Part shown: positions 42,303 through 55,860 of the stretch, in pieces
Position numbering within the stretch: the first letter of the stretch is position 1
Layout of the letters: each line of letters opens with the position of its first letter
Position numbers and translations under genes: made by a program
The notes under the pieces: generated by a model
Databases searched by the model: none
Seen by the model: the letters and a program-made list of their open reading frames with translations, nothing else
What the model was told of the DNA's origin: nothing
Source: Tetrapyrgos nigripes
Lineage: Eukaryota > Basidiomycota > Agaricomycetes > Agaricales > Campanellaceae
DNA: 64,000 nt
NCBI GenBank assembly: GCA_013368315.1
Contig: JAACJM010000061.1
Location: 186,001 to 250,000 of the forward strand
Direction of reading: 5' to 3'

Positions 42303-43693
42303 ATGGTCCGTTACAGGCCCACAACGCACAAGAAATGCATTGCAGCCTTCCTAGTGGTGACTGCTGCTGGTGCAGCAGCAGCAGCAGCTATTAGCCAGCC
42401 CCGAAGGCCATTTCTGTCTGGTATATTCACTGGACAGATGTGGCTGGAGGACATGTTGAAAGGTATGTACAAAACACATTTCTTTCCTTTCCTTTAACTT
42501 GATTAATTGGAGACAGGTCGAAATGAACGCTTTCGAAGAATGTTCGGCATGAACAAGAGGGTTTTCCGTGGGCTTGTACAGGAGCTATCAAATACTTGTG
42601 GATTAAAGGATAGTCGTTACGTCTCTGCTGAAGAGAAAGTAGCGATATTTCTTCATACCATGGTATCTGCATGCTCCAATAGAGAGTTGCAAGAGCGCTT
42701 TCAACAAGGAGGAGATACAATCTCACGGTGAGTAGCTGATCAAAAATTTAAAAATGTATCACAATTTCTAATCATTGGACCAAAGCTACTTCAACCAAGT
42801 CTTGAATATGCTCTGTGGGGCTTTTTACCGGAAATATGTCAAGCTACCTTCTACAGGTATACCCAAGGAGATATCCAGCAATCCCAAGTTTTCTGGCTAC
42901 TTTGACGATTGCATTGGGGCTATTGACGGATGCCACTTTCATGCTCGTGTTAGTGCTGATGCTATACCCTGCTTTCGCAATCGCAAAGGCTTTATCTCCC
43001 AGAATGTTCTTGCGGGTTGCACATTCAGCATGGAGTTTTGTTATATACTGAGTGGATGGGAAGGGAGTGCAGCTGATGGTCGTGTTTTCGATGATGCTTG
43101 ACAGACTGATTTCCTCATTCCAGAGGGAAAGATCTATCTTGCTGATGCAGGTTTTCCTTCTTGTGATGTTTTGTTGGTCCCATATCGTGGTGTGCGATAC
43201 CATCTGAAAGAGTGGGAACAGGTTTCACTACGGTAAGCCTCATAGCCATTTGGAACAGGTATTTTGTGCTTAGTTCAATCCATATAGACCTCGTGATGCC
43301 AAGGAGTTGTACAATCTACGCCATGCTCAACTTCGAAACGTCATCGAGCGTATCTTTGGTGTTGACAAGAGGAGGTTCAAAATCCTCATAGTGGCACCAG
43401 AGTATCCTTTCCAGACACAGGTCAAACTTCCACCAGCTGCAGCTGCTCTTCATAACTTTATTCGCCGCTTGGATCCCACTGATAATGCGGAGGAACTGAA
43501 TCATATTTTCAATGCACATGCAGCAACAGGTGCATCAGGCTCAAGTAATTCAGGAGGTAGGGAGGTTGATGATGACGAGGGTATTTTGGGTAGCCGAGTG
43601 ACTACTGCAGAAAGAGCAAGGGCAAATGCCAGGAGAGATCAAATTGCAGAGAGGATGTGGAAGGACTATCAGTCATATTTAGCACAACAGTAG
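42303..43693 (+). pseudogene. PIF/Harbinger DDE transposase (HARBI1-like), one premature TGA
   Basis: Four exons join in phase: 42303-42462, 42517-42727, 42786-43232 and 43288-43693 (407 residues). The N-terminal part has a helix-turn-helix-like region (VSAEEKVAIFLHTMVSACSN). Catalytic motifs of DDE_Tnp_4 are clear: first Asp in GAIDGCHFHAR, second in IYLADAGFP, and Glu in RNVIERIFGVDKRRFKIL. A single in-frame TGA at 43099-43101 (after GRVFDDA) interrupts exon 3, probably from CGA. Apart from that it looks complete. The enzyme would cut and paste the element at TTA sites together with the Myb-like partner. Confidence 0.88.
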
Positions 43694-43707
43694 TACTAGA
43701 AGACTAT

Positions 43708-44921
43708 CTACTCCTGAAGCTTCAACTTTAAGATCTCAGTGCAAAGTTCAACATCGTCAGTATTAACAAGAAGCTCTGCAAAGTCACCATCCTTTGAAAT
43801 GAGCAAAAGAAGTTTTGCTTTATCGCCCAACGCCAAACCCATTTCACCTCGTACCAGTTCACAAGCCCGCTTCTTTGATTCCTTAAATAAATCATCACCA
43901 TCACCTTTCAGAGCTGAAGCAACATCACTCATTGCATGAGACATATGCATCAGGGATGAAGAAGTAGACGATCGGCCACCTGCCCGCTCACGACGACCAA
44001 GCTTGGGGGTCGGAGTATTAGCAAGAGCAGATGCCTTACGTTTCAAGCTCTGAAATGAGGCATCAATATATGTCAGTATTGAAGAAGAATAGTCATACAT
44101 ACCTTTTTCGGAGCAGGAGTTGCATCCTTCTCACTTTCATCCTCGGAGGATGAAGTAGCTGTCGTATCACTGTCCTTACCAGCACGATAAGCATGGACAC
44201 CAGTAGCTAGAGCCCCTTTAAGGAGTTCCTGCATCTCCAAGTAGATTGGGAAAGACTTTCCTCGGTAGCTAGCGAGACGGGCATCAACCTACAGTGTACA
44301 AGAAAAATAACTCAATTTGCACCAAAAACAAGGAGATAAAGATATCTTACCTGAGCTAAAGCCTCCCATTGTTCATCGCTGGCTTCAACGCACTGGTTCT
44401 CCTCATCCCAACCCCAGCCAGACTTGTCGCACAATGTCTTAAAGATATGAAACTCGCTTTTGAGCTGAAAGGAATGGCATAAGTTCACTCGTAATAATGA
44501 AAAATCCTGTACACACATAGTCCCAATGGTCACGGACACTCTGATCAGACTTCGGTGCTCCACCACTCTCCACCTCACTCCCAACCAGTGTGAGGACAAC
44601 AGCAGTGATGGCTTTGCCCTTCCATCCACCATTGTCTGTGTTATTCCCCTCCCGCTTTTGCTCTAGCAACTCTCCGACCATTGTCTTGTCATTGGCTGCA
44701 CTATAAACAGCACGGGGACGAGGTGTCCTGGGCTTGTCTGCAGTTTTCGGGATGTCGTTGGCAGTCTTCTTCTTTCTCGGAGCTGTTTTTGGTTGGGATG
44801 GGTCTTTAGGCTTATTTTTGGAGCCACGAGGTCTGCCCCCACGCTTTTTTGGGGCGGGAGTGACTGGGTCAGGTGCCCCAGTGTCAGGTTCTTGATTTTC
44901 TTTGTTGCCGGGCTCGTCCAT
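43708..44921 (-). CDS. Harbinger Myb/SANT-like DNA-binding partner protein
   Basis: Four exons, all introns phase 0: 44921-44517, 44464-44351, 44288-44103 and 44049-43708 (348 residues). The N-terminus carries an AT-hook-like GGRPRGSKNKP. A Myb/SANT-like domain spans exons 1-3, with KSDQSVRDHWDY joined to LKSEFHIFKTLCDKSGWGWD and then DEQWEALAQ. The C-terminus is charged (KGDGDDLFKESKKRACELV). In this superfamily the second protein carries the transposase to the nucleus and helps bind the ends. The gene is convergent with the transposase, the two stops being 14 bp apart. ATG 44921 is the first in frame. It seems intact. Confidence 0.85.
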
Positions 44922-45126
44922 AGAGCGGGAGCGAAGAGGAAAGGAAGAGGGAGAGAAGAAAGAGGGAATTCCCACGCATGTATTTTTCGAAGCCTATCCA
45001 ATCCGACGGTTTACCGAACACGCAACGGCGGGATGGTAACCATCAATCAATAAATTTGCTTATCCTATCCTATGGAGTATTTTTGGCAGGTACAGCCTTA
45101 TCTTATCCGGGTTACAGAACGGGGCC

Positions 45127-46272
45127 TTATGAATTTATACATGTGTCATTAGCACAGCGTGCGCTGTGCTAATGGTCTAAGTTTTCTACAGCAAAAATGA
45201 CGACAATTATCAACTATATACTATAGGCTACATGATTAGGAGACATAGCCCATCCTTCCTCATCACTCGCATCGACTAGCATCTCTACCACCCCCAACTC
45301 CTCTCTGTTTCCTGGTGGGCGAAGACTAACCTACTATTACACAGTCACGAAACTTGGATTCAGATGGAGGTGGTTCTGATATCGAAAATGAGGTGACAGA
45401 GTCTTGATGGAAATTGAACGGGGCCAAAGCTGGGGTAGCATCTGAGTACCCGGTACTGGCGATAATAGCAAAGACGTTGTTCATCTTTGTCTTGAAAAGG
45501 AGAAGAGGGTTGCAAAGTTAGATAGAGTCTAGAGATGCGTGAATTCAAATGGGTCAGTATAAACAGAGAGGAAACGTACGCATACAGTAGGCAAGCTAAT
45601 CAAGCATAACACGCACTCTAGAACATCTGCTCTGGCCAATTCTAGCTTCGAAAGCCAGCTCTCAGTCTCCAAAACTTCAAGATGTCAGTTCAGTCTCGTG
45701 TGCAGCATATATGCGCTGAAGCATTTCCACTGAGCGATGAATGAGAGTCAGATACAATGAGCAAATGGATCACACAATGATACAGAAAGAAATAAGAAGA
45801 AAAGTTGAAGAAAAGCGAACGAGGAAGAAAGGAGATAAATATGATTATGTACCAATTCCATTGATGTCCCGCCTCAATAGGAGCCTCGCCATTTAACTTG
45901 CATTCCGCAATAGCCAACTGTCCTTGGCCTCCCTTTCAAACTTTCATGATTCGTTGTTCCCACTCGCCATAGCCATTGGAATTTGAGCTGAACTTTTCGA
46001 TAATCCTCGTCCCAATTTTCCGTGCCTTCTCCAGTCCAATAACCACTCAGAAGTTAGAACTCTCTGACCACTCAATCGTCCTCGAGGTGTCTGATAGTTC
46101 TAGCATGAGTCTCAGACCTCACCCACAGCTCAGATTTCGTATAAGTATCTATGTGTCAATAAATCAAACATAGTAGAAAAACTTGAGAAAACGAACTGGA
46201 CACGCACCTACTAGCTTAAGTATAAGCATACTGTTTCTGAGTGACTAGATCGGGAGGAAGCGGGGTCTGACT
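45127..46272 (-). pseudogene. S block of unit 3, broken copy of the unrecognised spliced gene
   Basis: Sequence 45130-45690 is almost identical to 20072-20640. The first exon of the S gene has a 7-bp insertion (near 46055) and the acceptor CACAG in front of NRHLEV is replaced, so the frame is lost. Upstream of 46138 about 400 bp present in unit 1 (21080-21540) are deleted. Confidence 0.5.
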
Positions 46273-47770
46273 GTGACGGTACGCGTCCAAGACACGCGCC
46301 CATCATGTCATCATCCACCATCATCGACAAAAAGCGTACAAGAGCCGCTTCAAATTACCATAACAAAGTTTCGGAATGTAGAGCACCCGACTACTGCTCT
46401 TCTTTGCGCACTGGCTTTCTCCACGTCGTCTTCCACCAAAACAAACGTCCCCCATCTCCACCTACTCATTCTCTTCCTTACGCATCTGGTCACTTTCCTC
46501 GGTGTACTATCTTCACCGCCAAGTCGCTTTGGCTCTTGGCTACACAGTATGGTCAGCCTGGTTACCCACATTGACCCTGTCAGTTCCTTTGGTGTTTCTT
46601 CTAAAACCCGTGCCCTGAACACCGTTCCTTCCTTCCTCAGCCCATTCCACGCGAAAGCCCTTCTCATTTTGCCCAATACTGTTCGTCACTCCCAACCCCT
46701 CTCTCCCTGAGTCCCGCAACCCTGCATATGGACTATCGTTGACTTTGGGGCTAGTCAGTCATCTAATCCCTCCCCACCTCGTCTCTCAACCTAGTTGCTT
46801 GGAGACTGAAGCTATTCCGGAATGCAGAGGTTCGCAAGGTCGAGTTGTCGGAACGAGACGTGGCAGTGAGGGCCATGCGGGTAGTGTGCATGAGAGGGCT
46901 TCTGTGGGTGCAAGTGGAACGAAAAGTGATGCGAGTTCAGCTTTGTGGTAAAGCTGCAGGAGGTGAGTGTTCGTATACTTTTTCTCGACAATCAACGAAT
47001 GGTACTAACGATTTGTTCTTGTTTTCGTTCTACCTATCTAGACACTGAAGCAACCTCCCTACTATCCATACCTACCTCCACGTCTACCTCAAGACCTGCA
47101 AATGTCGCCCGTAAACTCTCCAAATCATTCTTTTTCTCGCCCACCCTATCTCCACGCACAACGAATCCAGCACATAGAATACATCCAATGATCTAGACAC
47201 TCTGACCCTCACCCGTTCGCTCTAATACCGCTGCTACCATCCCATACGGCGTCAGAATTGATTGAGGGCTTACGAGAGCCTGGATGATTCCGAAGCTGGT
47301 TCGGAGAGAGAGCAGAAAAAGCCGCAGAAGGAGCAGCAGCCGGCGCTGTTGAAGGAGGAGAATGGATGAAAACACCTTTCCTTGTCTCCAAGATGCACAC
47401 TTTCTCGCATTGCCATCACTTGTTCTTCCATCCTCAACGCAGCTGCACTCTAACGACCATAAATCCAACCCCCAACCCCCTGCTATTCTCCTCCGCCTTC
47501 ATCAAAGAACTCACGCTCACGAAAAGGGGTTGTCCGAACTGCAGCCCAAACCAACCAAACGACGAACGAGCGCCTTTGCACAAAGGGAAAGGACGGGTCT
47601 GGGTGGGTGTAAAAGAGGATTGAGACTGGGGATAATGTTAAATCATTTTTGTTGATTTTTGGAAATAGAGGCGATGGTGAAGAAGGTAATGATGAGGGAG
47701 AACGGAGTGGTGGTAGTGGTAGTGGGTATGAGGGTATGAGGTTAGGTGGTCCAAGGGATGATATCTAAGG
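46273..47770 (+). pseudogene. P2 block of unit 3
   Basis: Closest to 21661-23045. It keeps the GTGAGT donor (46961), the CTATCTAG acceptor (47034-47041) and LSIPTSTSTSRPANVARKLS. An extra 90-bp segment (about 46486-46575) that unit 1 lacks is present. Frames change between pieces. Confidence 0.45.
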
Positions 47771-49400
47771 TACATTTCATCTTTTCCCGTTTCCGTTTTC
47801 TTCTGCCGGTTTTCTTCATTTTCAGTTTCGGTTTCAGTGTCGGTTTCATTCTGACTCCCAACAAAAACAGCTCAACACTTCGCTCTGGCGTCAGGACTCA
47901 GTAGACAAATCTTTGTTTCAGGGTTTCAGGCTTCCACGCAGGCTTTCTATCTCTGTCCCCCATTTATCACAATTCTCGTCGTCGTCGTCGTCAGCGTTCT
48001 TTTCAACCGTCACGATGTCACACTGGTCACGCCTCCAAACCTCTGAACGTCCAAAATAACAAAACATCGCAGCTCACCAACTCTCTGCGTAATCCTCGGC
48101 AAATTTACTGTGGCGAATACAGGATACCACTGGATGCTCTGAAAGGAGTTGGACGGTCCTAACACTGCTGGTTCTGGAACTATGTCAAGGGCTCGGGAAC
48201 CTCGGTTTTTAAATAACGAAATCTACGAAAGCCAGCAGCATGTGTACATTTGCCCGGAGGTGTCATTTTCTCCTTTTTTTCCCTTTCTGTCTCTTCCAGA
48301 TCTCTCTTTCATGATCCCGTCGTCGTCGTCAAGGTTTCTTGACGTCAGCCGTAAACTCTCTGGATCATTCTCTTCCCCACTACGGCCACCACCACCCCCA
48401 TTCAACGCTCCAGATACACTTGCCCCACGATACCCTTCGCATCGATACTCCCCATTTCTGGATCAAGTTTGAGTAATCATGCGAGTGGAAATGCTAATAC
48501 GAATAACGGATTAAGGAGGACGATTCCGTTGTCATTCTCGTCTCCTGGGTCTGGGCTGGGATCGGGGTCTGGTGCAGACGGCCAACAAGACCATGGTAAT
48601 GAGAAAGATGGAAGTGGTGGTGGTGGTGGTGGTGGTGGTGGCTACTGAGGAGTTCAGGACGATAAGGTACGTTTGCTTTTCGTTCTTTTTTCTCATCTCT
48701 CTTTTTGTTTTAAATCTGGTTTTTATGGGATATAAACACGTACTAACCAATGTCCTCTTTTCCTTCCTTTCTCCTTTTCATACCCTTCTCTACCTTTGTC
48801 CAACCGTGTCGCCAAAAACTGCTTGACGTCGTAGGTAAACTCCCAGCATCCTTCTCTTCTTCCAACTCTATATTTAGCCCATTCGCCATTATCACACCAT
48901 GGCGACTTCTGTCTACCCGCTCCACTCAAACATCCAATCTAACGCCTCATGCAACCAGCTACATATCATAAAGGAGGATTTTGGCCAGGGATTACTGATG
49001 GTACGTTAGTTTTTACTTTCCTTTCTCGCGCCGTATTTTCTCAAATTTCATTTCATTTCGATCCGATATAAACTCGTATTAACCCCTTCTTTTTCTGACT
49101 TGCTTCTTTAGCTTTTCGTCCAGAAAAACGCTCTCTCTCTGCACTCGTTAGCTCCCCACATCCAATCCACGTCTCTTTGCGTTCGTTTATTCGCTTACTG
49201 CAAGATAAAAATTTGGCGAGATGGAGGATTCAAGGGTGACTATGATGCTGAGGTGGATCATCTTCTATGCCTTCAATTCAACTTGGGATGGTTGAACAGA
49301 GTTTGGATGAGAAGTCGGGGACAGGAAAGGGTGGGAATTTGATGGGAATGAGGAGATGGTTGAGTTGTGGTTCATGTTGATGACGACGACGATGATGACG
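47771..49400 (+). pseudogene. Q2/T block of unit 3
   Basis: The piece at 48149-48470 is more open than in unit 1: REPRFLNNEIYESQQHVYI, then RFLDVSRKLSGSFSSPL. The Gly-rich end is extended by a GGT run (48611-48640). 48750-48950 matches unit 1 exactly in translation. No intact gene. Confidence 0.4.
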
Positions 49401-50655
49401 AAGTGAAGATTTTGGGAGCGAAGAGGTTACAAAATAGATGGACGAAGCCACACTTATGTAGACCTATATACAGAAAGAAATGGTCAAATTCTTCCGTACA
49501 CGCCAACTCATAAATACCCTGTGAGCACATGCACACCAAAAATCCATCGCAAACCAACCAAGAGAGCACTTTGGATCAGAAAAAGCAATGGTGTTGAAGA
49601 GAGGGAGTTAAGTCGAAGGATCCGGCACAGTTCTCAGCTGCCAGTACGAGATGGGTTTTGACGTGGGTGCTGGGGTAAGTTTGAGTGCGACGAGAAGGGT
49701 ATCATCATTATCTTGTCAATGTTCGTCGATTTTTCTAGGTCTGGATGCGGATCAATGGGAATGGAACTGGAACTGGTGGTATGAATGAGGATCCGGGCTG
49801 GTATGATAAAGTAAGTCTATTTTATTTTTGTTTTCTTTTTCCCTTCGCACTATCAACTTTTTTTCTTCTCTTTCTTTGCTTCCTCCGAGTTGTTACTTCT
49901 CTTGTTCTTTTTCATTTTATCATTAGATATTTCTTTCTCCGATCTATTTGTTACAATAAAAACTCATACACTCCTTTCCCCCTTTGCTCTCTTCCTTCGT
50001 CCAAATGCGTCGCTTAATTACCTACAAATGTATGCTCCCTATGTCCCCACCTGGCAATGCACACAATTTAATTCATTTGCTGGTGCTCACGTCACTGGAC
50101 GTCTTCACCTCGCTCCCGTATCTTCCACTTCAGCGGCAACCCTTCCATCTCCCTTGTCCCAAAATAGAATTTCATCGAAAAAATAGGACTTCAGATTCGA
50201 TTATGATGCCGATGGGGGCAAGGCAAGCCTGGCCTTTTCTATGCCTTGAACGTCTACTTTGGCTATTGCGGCTTCAGAGGCAGAGATGGGGCACAGTTTT
50301 GTTGGGCATGATTTTGATCACAATGAAGATCAGGATAAATACGATGGCTTTTTGTGAGAGAAAACCCGGACTGCCAGTGATTGAAAATATATGCTTGACC
50401 TATTTGTCATCGTCGTTTTCGGTATTTTGGCGCAGCGGGCACCTCACTCAATCACTCACATGGGCTGAAACTCAGCCTGGAAGCTATTCCCAGCATAGAG
50501 AGTGGCAGTGGGGCTAAAGAAGATGGATGGATATGGCGGTGACGGATGTGGTTTTGATCTTAATTTTTAAATATTCTGTTACGTATGCCCTTCTCATGCA
50601 ATGCCAGAATTGATTGAGGAAGCGTCATCGTCATGGAATCTGGAAGATGAAGAAC
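49401..50655 (+). pseudogene. U block of unit 3
   Basis: Ends its first piece in GTGGMNEDPGWYDK at GTAAGT (49811). The terminal exon area has a stop after QNRISSKK where unit 1 stays open, so it is degenerate. The MITE found at this point in units 1 and 4 is absent. Confidence 0.4.
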
Positions 50656-51740
50656 GACTCGAACAAGAGCAGGGTGAACAGGAGAAACAGAATATGCAGA
50701 AACGGCCACCAATGACTCCAAAATGCATCCCTTTTCCCTTTCCTGCCGATACATGAAATCACGGCAAATACGAACGCACAAATAAACCCTCTCCCACACC
50801 CTCATGAAAGAAATCAGCCATCAAGAAAGACTTCTTCAAAACCCTCTTCAAACCAACGAAATGAACACCTTGGATGAGGGGAATAGATGGGTTTGGGAGT
50901 GGGAACACTGGGAAGATGGTAATGAAAGAAAGAGATGGTGGTGGGGATGGAAGTGGTGGTAGTGGATATAAATGTGGCTCAGAGCCAGGTATGATTAGCT
51001 ATATTCTTTTCGTTTACTTTCTTTCAATTCTTTGTTGCATTGTTATGTGTGTTTTTCTCATTCTTTTCCTTTCTTTTTCCTTCATATCATTCTCAATCTT
51101 TTTTCCCCCAATCTATTTGTGTTGATAAGAACTTATGCTAATCAAACACTCTCTTCTTCCCCCCTCACCTCTTTCCCCTTTTCTCTCTTCTTTCATCAAA
51201 AAGCATTATGCATCACTACAAATGTCCACTCCCTACATCCCCACCTGGCAATGCACTGGCACTCACATCGCTGGATGCCTGTATCATCCATTTCAGCAAC
51301 CTAGCCTTCTCCCTTGTGTCAAAATGGAATTTCATCGAAAACAGATGTCTTCAGATTCAATTATGATGCCGGTGAGGTTAGTGGGGGGAGGGGGGGGGGG
51401 GGATGGCCTTCTCTATGCATTGAACATCTACTTTGACTATTGCGGCTTGAGAGGCAGAGAAAGGAGCCAGTCTTGTTGGGAGTGGTGTTGATCACAATGA
51501 AGATCAAGATCAATACAATGGCTTTTGGGAGAGAAAGCCCGGACTGCCAGTGACTGAAAATATATACTTGGCCTATTTGTCTTCATCGTTTTTGGTATTT
51601 TGGCACAGCGTGCATCTCACTCAATCCCCCACATGGGCTCAATCTCAGCCTTGATGCTATATTCCTAGCCTAGAGAATGGCAGTGGGGCTAAAGAAGGAT
51701 GGCTTTAGTGGTGATGAAGATGGTGTTGACCTTGTTTTGT
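50656..51740 (+). pseudogene. V block of unit 3
   Basis: Keeps FGSGNTGKMVMKERDGGGDG before a GTATGA donor (50988). A G-rich run lies at about 51385-51402. Frames are broken after LYHPFQQ. Confidence 0.4.
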
Positions 51741-52343
51741 AAATATTCTGTTGCATATGTTTTTTGTTAGAGTTTTGTCTGTATTCCAATATTTCAAGGA
51801 TTTTCATTTGTTTTCACCAACATCCTCGATGAACTGATGCAAAACTGATGTCACCTATCTTGCGTATTTTTTCTCTGATATTTGTTTTTTTTTTTCATAT
51901 TTGTACTACACATGCACGTTCACTGACCACATCCACTCTTTCTGCCCCACTCATCTTATTCCTCCCAATCTCCCAAACCCCTGCCCCCCCTCACCATTTC
52001 CCCTTTCCCTTCAACAACTTATAAATCATAAATCAAAAGTAAAGACGGCTTCATCTACGCAAATTGATGCGTGGCACACAACCCCCCCCCCTTCCCCCTT
52101 TACACCATATCTGGTTCAGTTGCATGGAGGCGGGTTAAGAGGTCTTCGCAGGATGAATGGGACCCAAGGGGGAGGGGGTAGGAGGCAAATGGTGAAGATA
52201 TAAGGACAAGTGTGGTGTGGGGTAAAATTATTAGGACAAAGTAATATATCTTAATTTTTCGGTATACTGAACAGGGAATAAACTTTTTATAAAATACTAA
52301 CAAGATAGATACCTATGTAAGTAGCAGAACTTTTGAATTAATC
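51741..52343. repeat. W spacer between units 3 and 4
   Basis: AT-rich spacer with C-rich run near 52081-52099; no gene. Aligns with 30096-30733. Confidence 0.5.
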
Positions 52344-53312
52344 CTACTCAGTGGCTCCATGTTCTCGCAGATATTTCACTACCTCTGGTTCATCTCCTTC
52401 CTGTGCTGCTTTGAGTACAGACCCATATTTCTGTCCTCAGCTATAAGCATAGTCAATGAAGACACTTCATCTGATATACTAGTGTTACTCACCACTTTCA
52501 GTAATCAAAGAAAGAAGTACATCTAGGCCCTTTGCTATCTGCGCAACGGAATCAGACAGGTTATCTGGTACCATGCTGCCCTCCAATGCTAGAAAAAAAA
52601 CCAACATTTGGTACAGGACCAACAGGATGAGACAGTGTGCTACTTATGCTTGTCGGTCTCTTGAGAATTTGGTTTACCTGGTACACCAGGAACAGCCTCA
52701 TCCTTGGTGTCTGTGTACATGTGAGAGGTCATTTCTTTCAAAAGTAGGTAATTACTTACTATTGTTCACTGTAGGTTCAGACTTGGATTTTTCTTCCATA
52801 ACATTACGGACTAACAGAACAGTCAGTATCCAAGTCTGACGAAGAAACAACAGCAGACTCACCTTCAGAATCTGTCCAAGCATCCTGAGCATTTGAGGAA
52901 CACTGGGAAGCCGTGCTGTTTGAATGAACGGAGTGTCCGGTAGACTGAGGCAAGGCTGCATTCGTTCCGATATCTCCGCCAGTATGCTGAGCAGCAGATC
53001 CCGGCTTCACTGGATCACTCGCAGTGCTGGCGGGAACAGATTGGGATGGGTCAGATTTCAGCTCTGCAGTTGCATTCGAGTCAGCAGCGCCATTGGCAAA
53101 TCTAGCCAAAAGACAGACTCACCCTTCCCCTTTCCTTTCTCGTTTCCAACCCTGTCTGCTGCTGGCGCAGAGGATTTCTCAGAGGATTGACACCGTCCGA
53201 TGCCTGCCTGTCCCTTCTCTGCGTCACTCAGGCTATTTTGAGCTTCTTCCGAGGGTTGTGGGATGTTTGGAACGGAGGGGAGGATTTTGCGCTGGGATTG
53301 TGGGTTGTTCAT
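52344..53312 (-). pseudogene. DUF6535-ankyrin gene, copy D, internal deletion remnant
   Basis: The 3' end (52344-52430) encodes only the last partial ankyrin repeat and stop. It is joined directly at about 52431 to the start of exon 6 (GCTGAGGACAG), so the DUF6535 domain and all complete ankyrin repeats are missing. Upstream exons 1-5 are recognisable to the ATG at 53312 (MNNPQSQRKILPSVPNIP). The exon 4 donor is ATAAGT rather than GTAAGT. It is a dead copy of the C/E subtype. Confidence 0.8.
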
Positions 53313-54795
53313 GGTGCGTGTGGTGGTGGTGGTAGTAGTAGAAAGAGCCAACGTGTGTACTGACAGGAAGTATGATACCACAACAGCAATACAACAGCAG
53401 TTCTATATATAATATCGTTCCGCACCCTGGCAGGATGCATGCTTGAAACATGGCAGGAGTGCCACACAACACCGCATGCCAAGCATGTGATCGCCAAATT
53501 TGGAACTCGCCATGAGCTTGGATTGATCGTTTGTCACGACTGTCTGGACACTGACAGGAAGTATGATTCCAACATTAACAGCTTGAATGCGCATGCCAGG
53601 CATGTGTCCCTCCATTGCCTGACTTTCTCGACGTCGTCTTCCACTGCAAGCCATTCAAAATTTGATCATTTTGTACATCTCCACCTTCTACTCATTCTCT
53701 TCCTTACGCATCTGTGTACTACCTTGACTTTGACACCGAGTCACTTTGGCTGTTCGCTCACATGCCTGGTCACCCACTCCATCCTGTCAGTTCCCTCGGT
53801 GTTTCTTCTAAAACCCGTGCTACCATTCCTTCCTTCCTCACCCCATACCCCGCGAAAGTCTTCCTCATTTTCCCCAAAGCCGTTCATCACTCCCAACGCC
53901 TCTCACCTACATAAATGCCAGTTCTGCATTGACTTTGGGCTAGTCAATCGTCTTAAACCCGTCCAACCAAGTCGCTTGAAGACTGAATCTATTCTCAAAC
54001 GCGACGTACCAGGCAGGTTTGACAAAAGGGGTCCAAGCGGCTAGTGCGAATAAGAGGACTTCTGTGGGGGCGAGTGATATGGGTTTGGGTTCTAACCTGC
54101 GTGGTGGTAAAGCTACCCTTGGAGATGAGTGCTCTCATTTGTTTTTTTCGACAACAGACGACTGATACTACTTCTTTTTTTCGTTTTCTGTCTTCTTTTC
54201 TTTCTATGTTTCTAGACACTGAAGCAACCTTCATACCCACGTCCACATCCACGTCAAGACTTGCGAACATTGGCTGTGAACTCTCCGAATCATTGTTTTT
54301 TCTTCCCAGTCCATCTCCACCCAACAAATCTGACACATCCAACACATCCAATGACCTAGACACCCCCTCACCCATTCACTCTCATACCGCCGTTACCATT
54401 TCATACGGTGTCGGAGTTGCTTGAGGATTCGCAAAAGCCTGGATGGTTCCAAAGATGGTTTCGCTGCAGAAAGAGCAGCAGCCAGCACTGCTGAAGGAAG
54501 AGAATGAATGGAAACACCTTTCCTCTTCTCCGAAACGCACACTTTCTTGCGTGCCCATCGCCCACCAGTTCTTCCACTGTCAATGTAGCTGCACTCCAAT
54601 GACCATATCCAACCCCCAACCCCCTACCCTTCTCCTCCCCCTTCACCAAAGAAGTCACGCTCACGAAACGGGTTTTCTCCGAATCGCTGCCTAAACCAAC
54701 CGAACCACTCGGAGCGTCTTTTGACGAGGGGAAAGGACAGGTTTGGGTGGGTGTAAAGGAGGTTTGGAATGATAATGTCAAGGGGTTTTCATCGG
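53313..54795 (+). pseudogene. P block of unit 4
   Basis: Here the second exon acceptor is intact (TTTCTAG at 54209-54215), but the first exon donor is GATGAGT instead of GGTGAGT (about 54123). One exon is open from TEATFIPTSTSTSRLANIG to SYGVGVA. The two defects complement those in units 1 and 2, showing independent decay of one ancestral gene structure on the plus strand. Confidence 0.45.
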
Positions 54796-55860
54796 TTTAT
54801 GGAAGTAGAGGCTTTCTCGTGTGCACTGGGCCATACTTCAGTTGCATCCAATCTAGAATGAAAGTCAGATACGGAAAAACAATGCAAAATGAGAGCATAC
54901 AGAAAGAAAGAAAATGGGAGGAAAATCAAATAGATAGTATGTACCGATACTATCAACGTCTTGACATCACTACCTGAACACCTCAATAGTCCTGACGTAC
55001 TTGTGGGCAGGCTCAAACCAACCTTCAACTGGCCTCAACCTCTTCTTCTTGGTGACTCAAGTCAGAGTAGACATCCTCAACCAACCCAGGCTATTCTTTG
55101 TTATGACTTCCCGCTGCTGTTCTCTTGCTTCCACTTTTCAACTAGCCAAAATCCATCCAGTTGTTCCCAAATCCTATGTGACAGTGCTCTCGAGGCCTCA
55201 GAAAATCCTTGATTTCGAGAAGGTTCCGAGTGTGTCAACAGTCAAAGAGGACAAGAAGGTGACACCGTCCAGACTCTACTGGTGACAAAGCAGCTTCGAT
55301 TTAGTCTGTGTCTATGGATTAAGAAAAGGATAGGACAATGAGAAGAGACTGGGTAATCTAAATAACAGAGACGCATGAGTACGCGTTGTCATGATTTGTG
55401 AGAGTAGACGTATGTGACAAGGTCCTACTTGGGTCGGTCACGGACTCTATTCCTACACCAACTGTTTGGGATCCAGGGATTGAGAGGAGACAGAATGCGA
55501 ATAGTGCAGCAGACCAGTACTAATGTGAGAATTGAAGCTTTTGTGGCAGCTACATGCAGAAAATGAGAAAACGACGCTGTAGTTGCAAACTTGCAATCGT
55601 CGTTCTCTTGAATGACTGGGCAGTATATAAGTATATGTGTGTCAATAAATCAAACAGAGTAGAAAAACTTGAGAAAACGAACTGGATGTGCACCTACTAG
55701 CTTAAGTATAAGCATACTGTTTCTGAGTGACTAGATTGGGAAGAAGTGGGGTCTGACTGTGACGATACGCGCCCAAGACACGTGCCTGGCCATCATGTCA
55801 TCATCCACCATCATCGATGTCCTCGACGAAAAGCGTACAAGAGCCACTTCAAATTACCAT
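54796..55860. repeat. S block of unit 4, strongly diverged
   Basis: 54796-55205 is a diverged relative of the S block exon area and contains no convincing frame. 55206-55860 matches 21130-21760 (AAGCAGCTTCGATTTAGTCTG). The Q and most of the P2 block are missing from this unit. Confidence 0.4.

Larger units (their letters stand above)
42125..45126. mobile_element. PIF/Harbinger DNA transposon, near-complete two-gene element
   Basis: 3,002 bp bounded by inverted repeats GGCCCCGTTCTGTAACC-(T/C)-GGATAAGATA (28 positions, one mismatch) and flanked by TTA at 42122-42124 and 45127-45129, the usual Harbinger target duplication. Single-TTA empty sites are present in units 1 (20069-20071) and 2 (about 36690). 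It encodes a DDE transposase on the plus strand and a Myb/SANT-like protein on the minus strand, the normal two-protein set. Confidence 0.95.
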
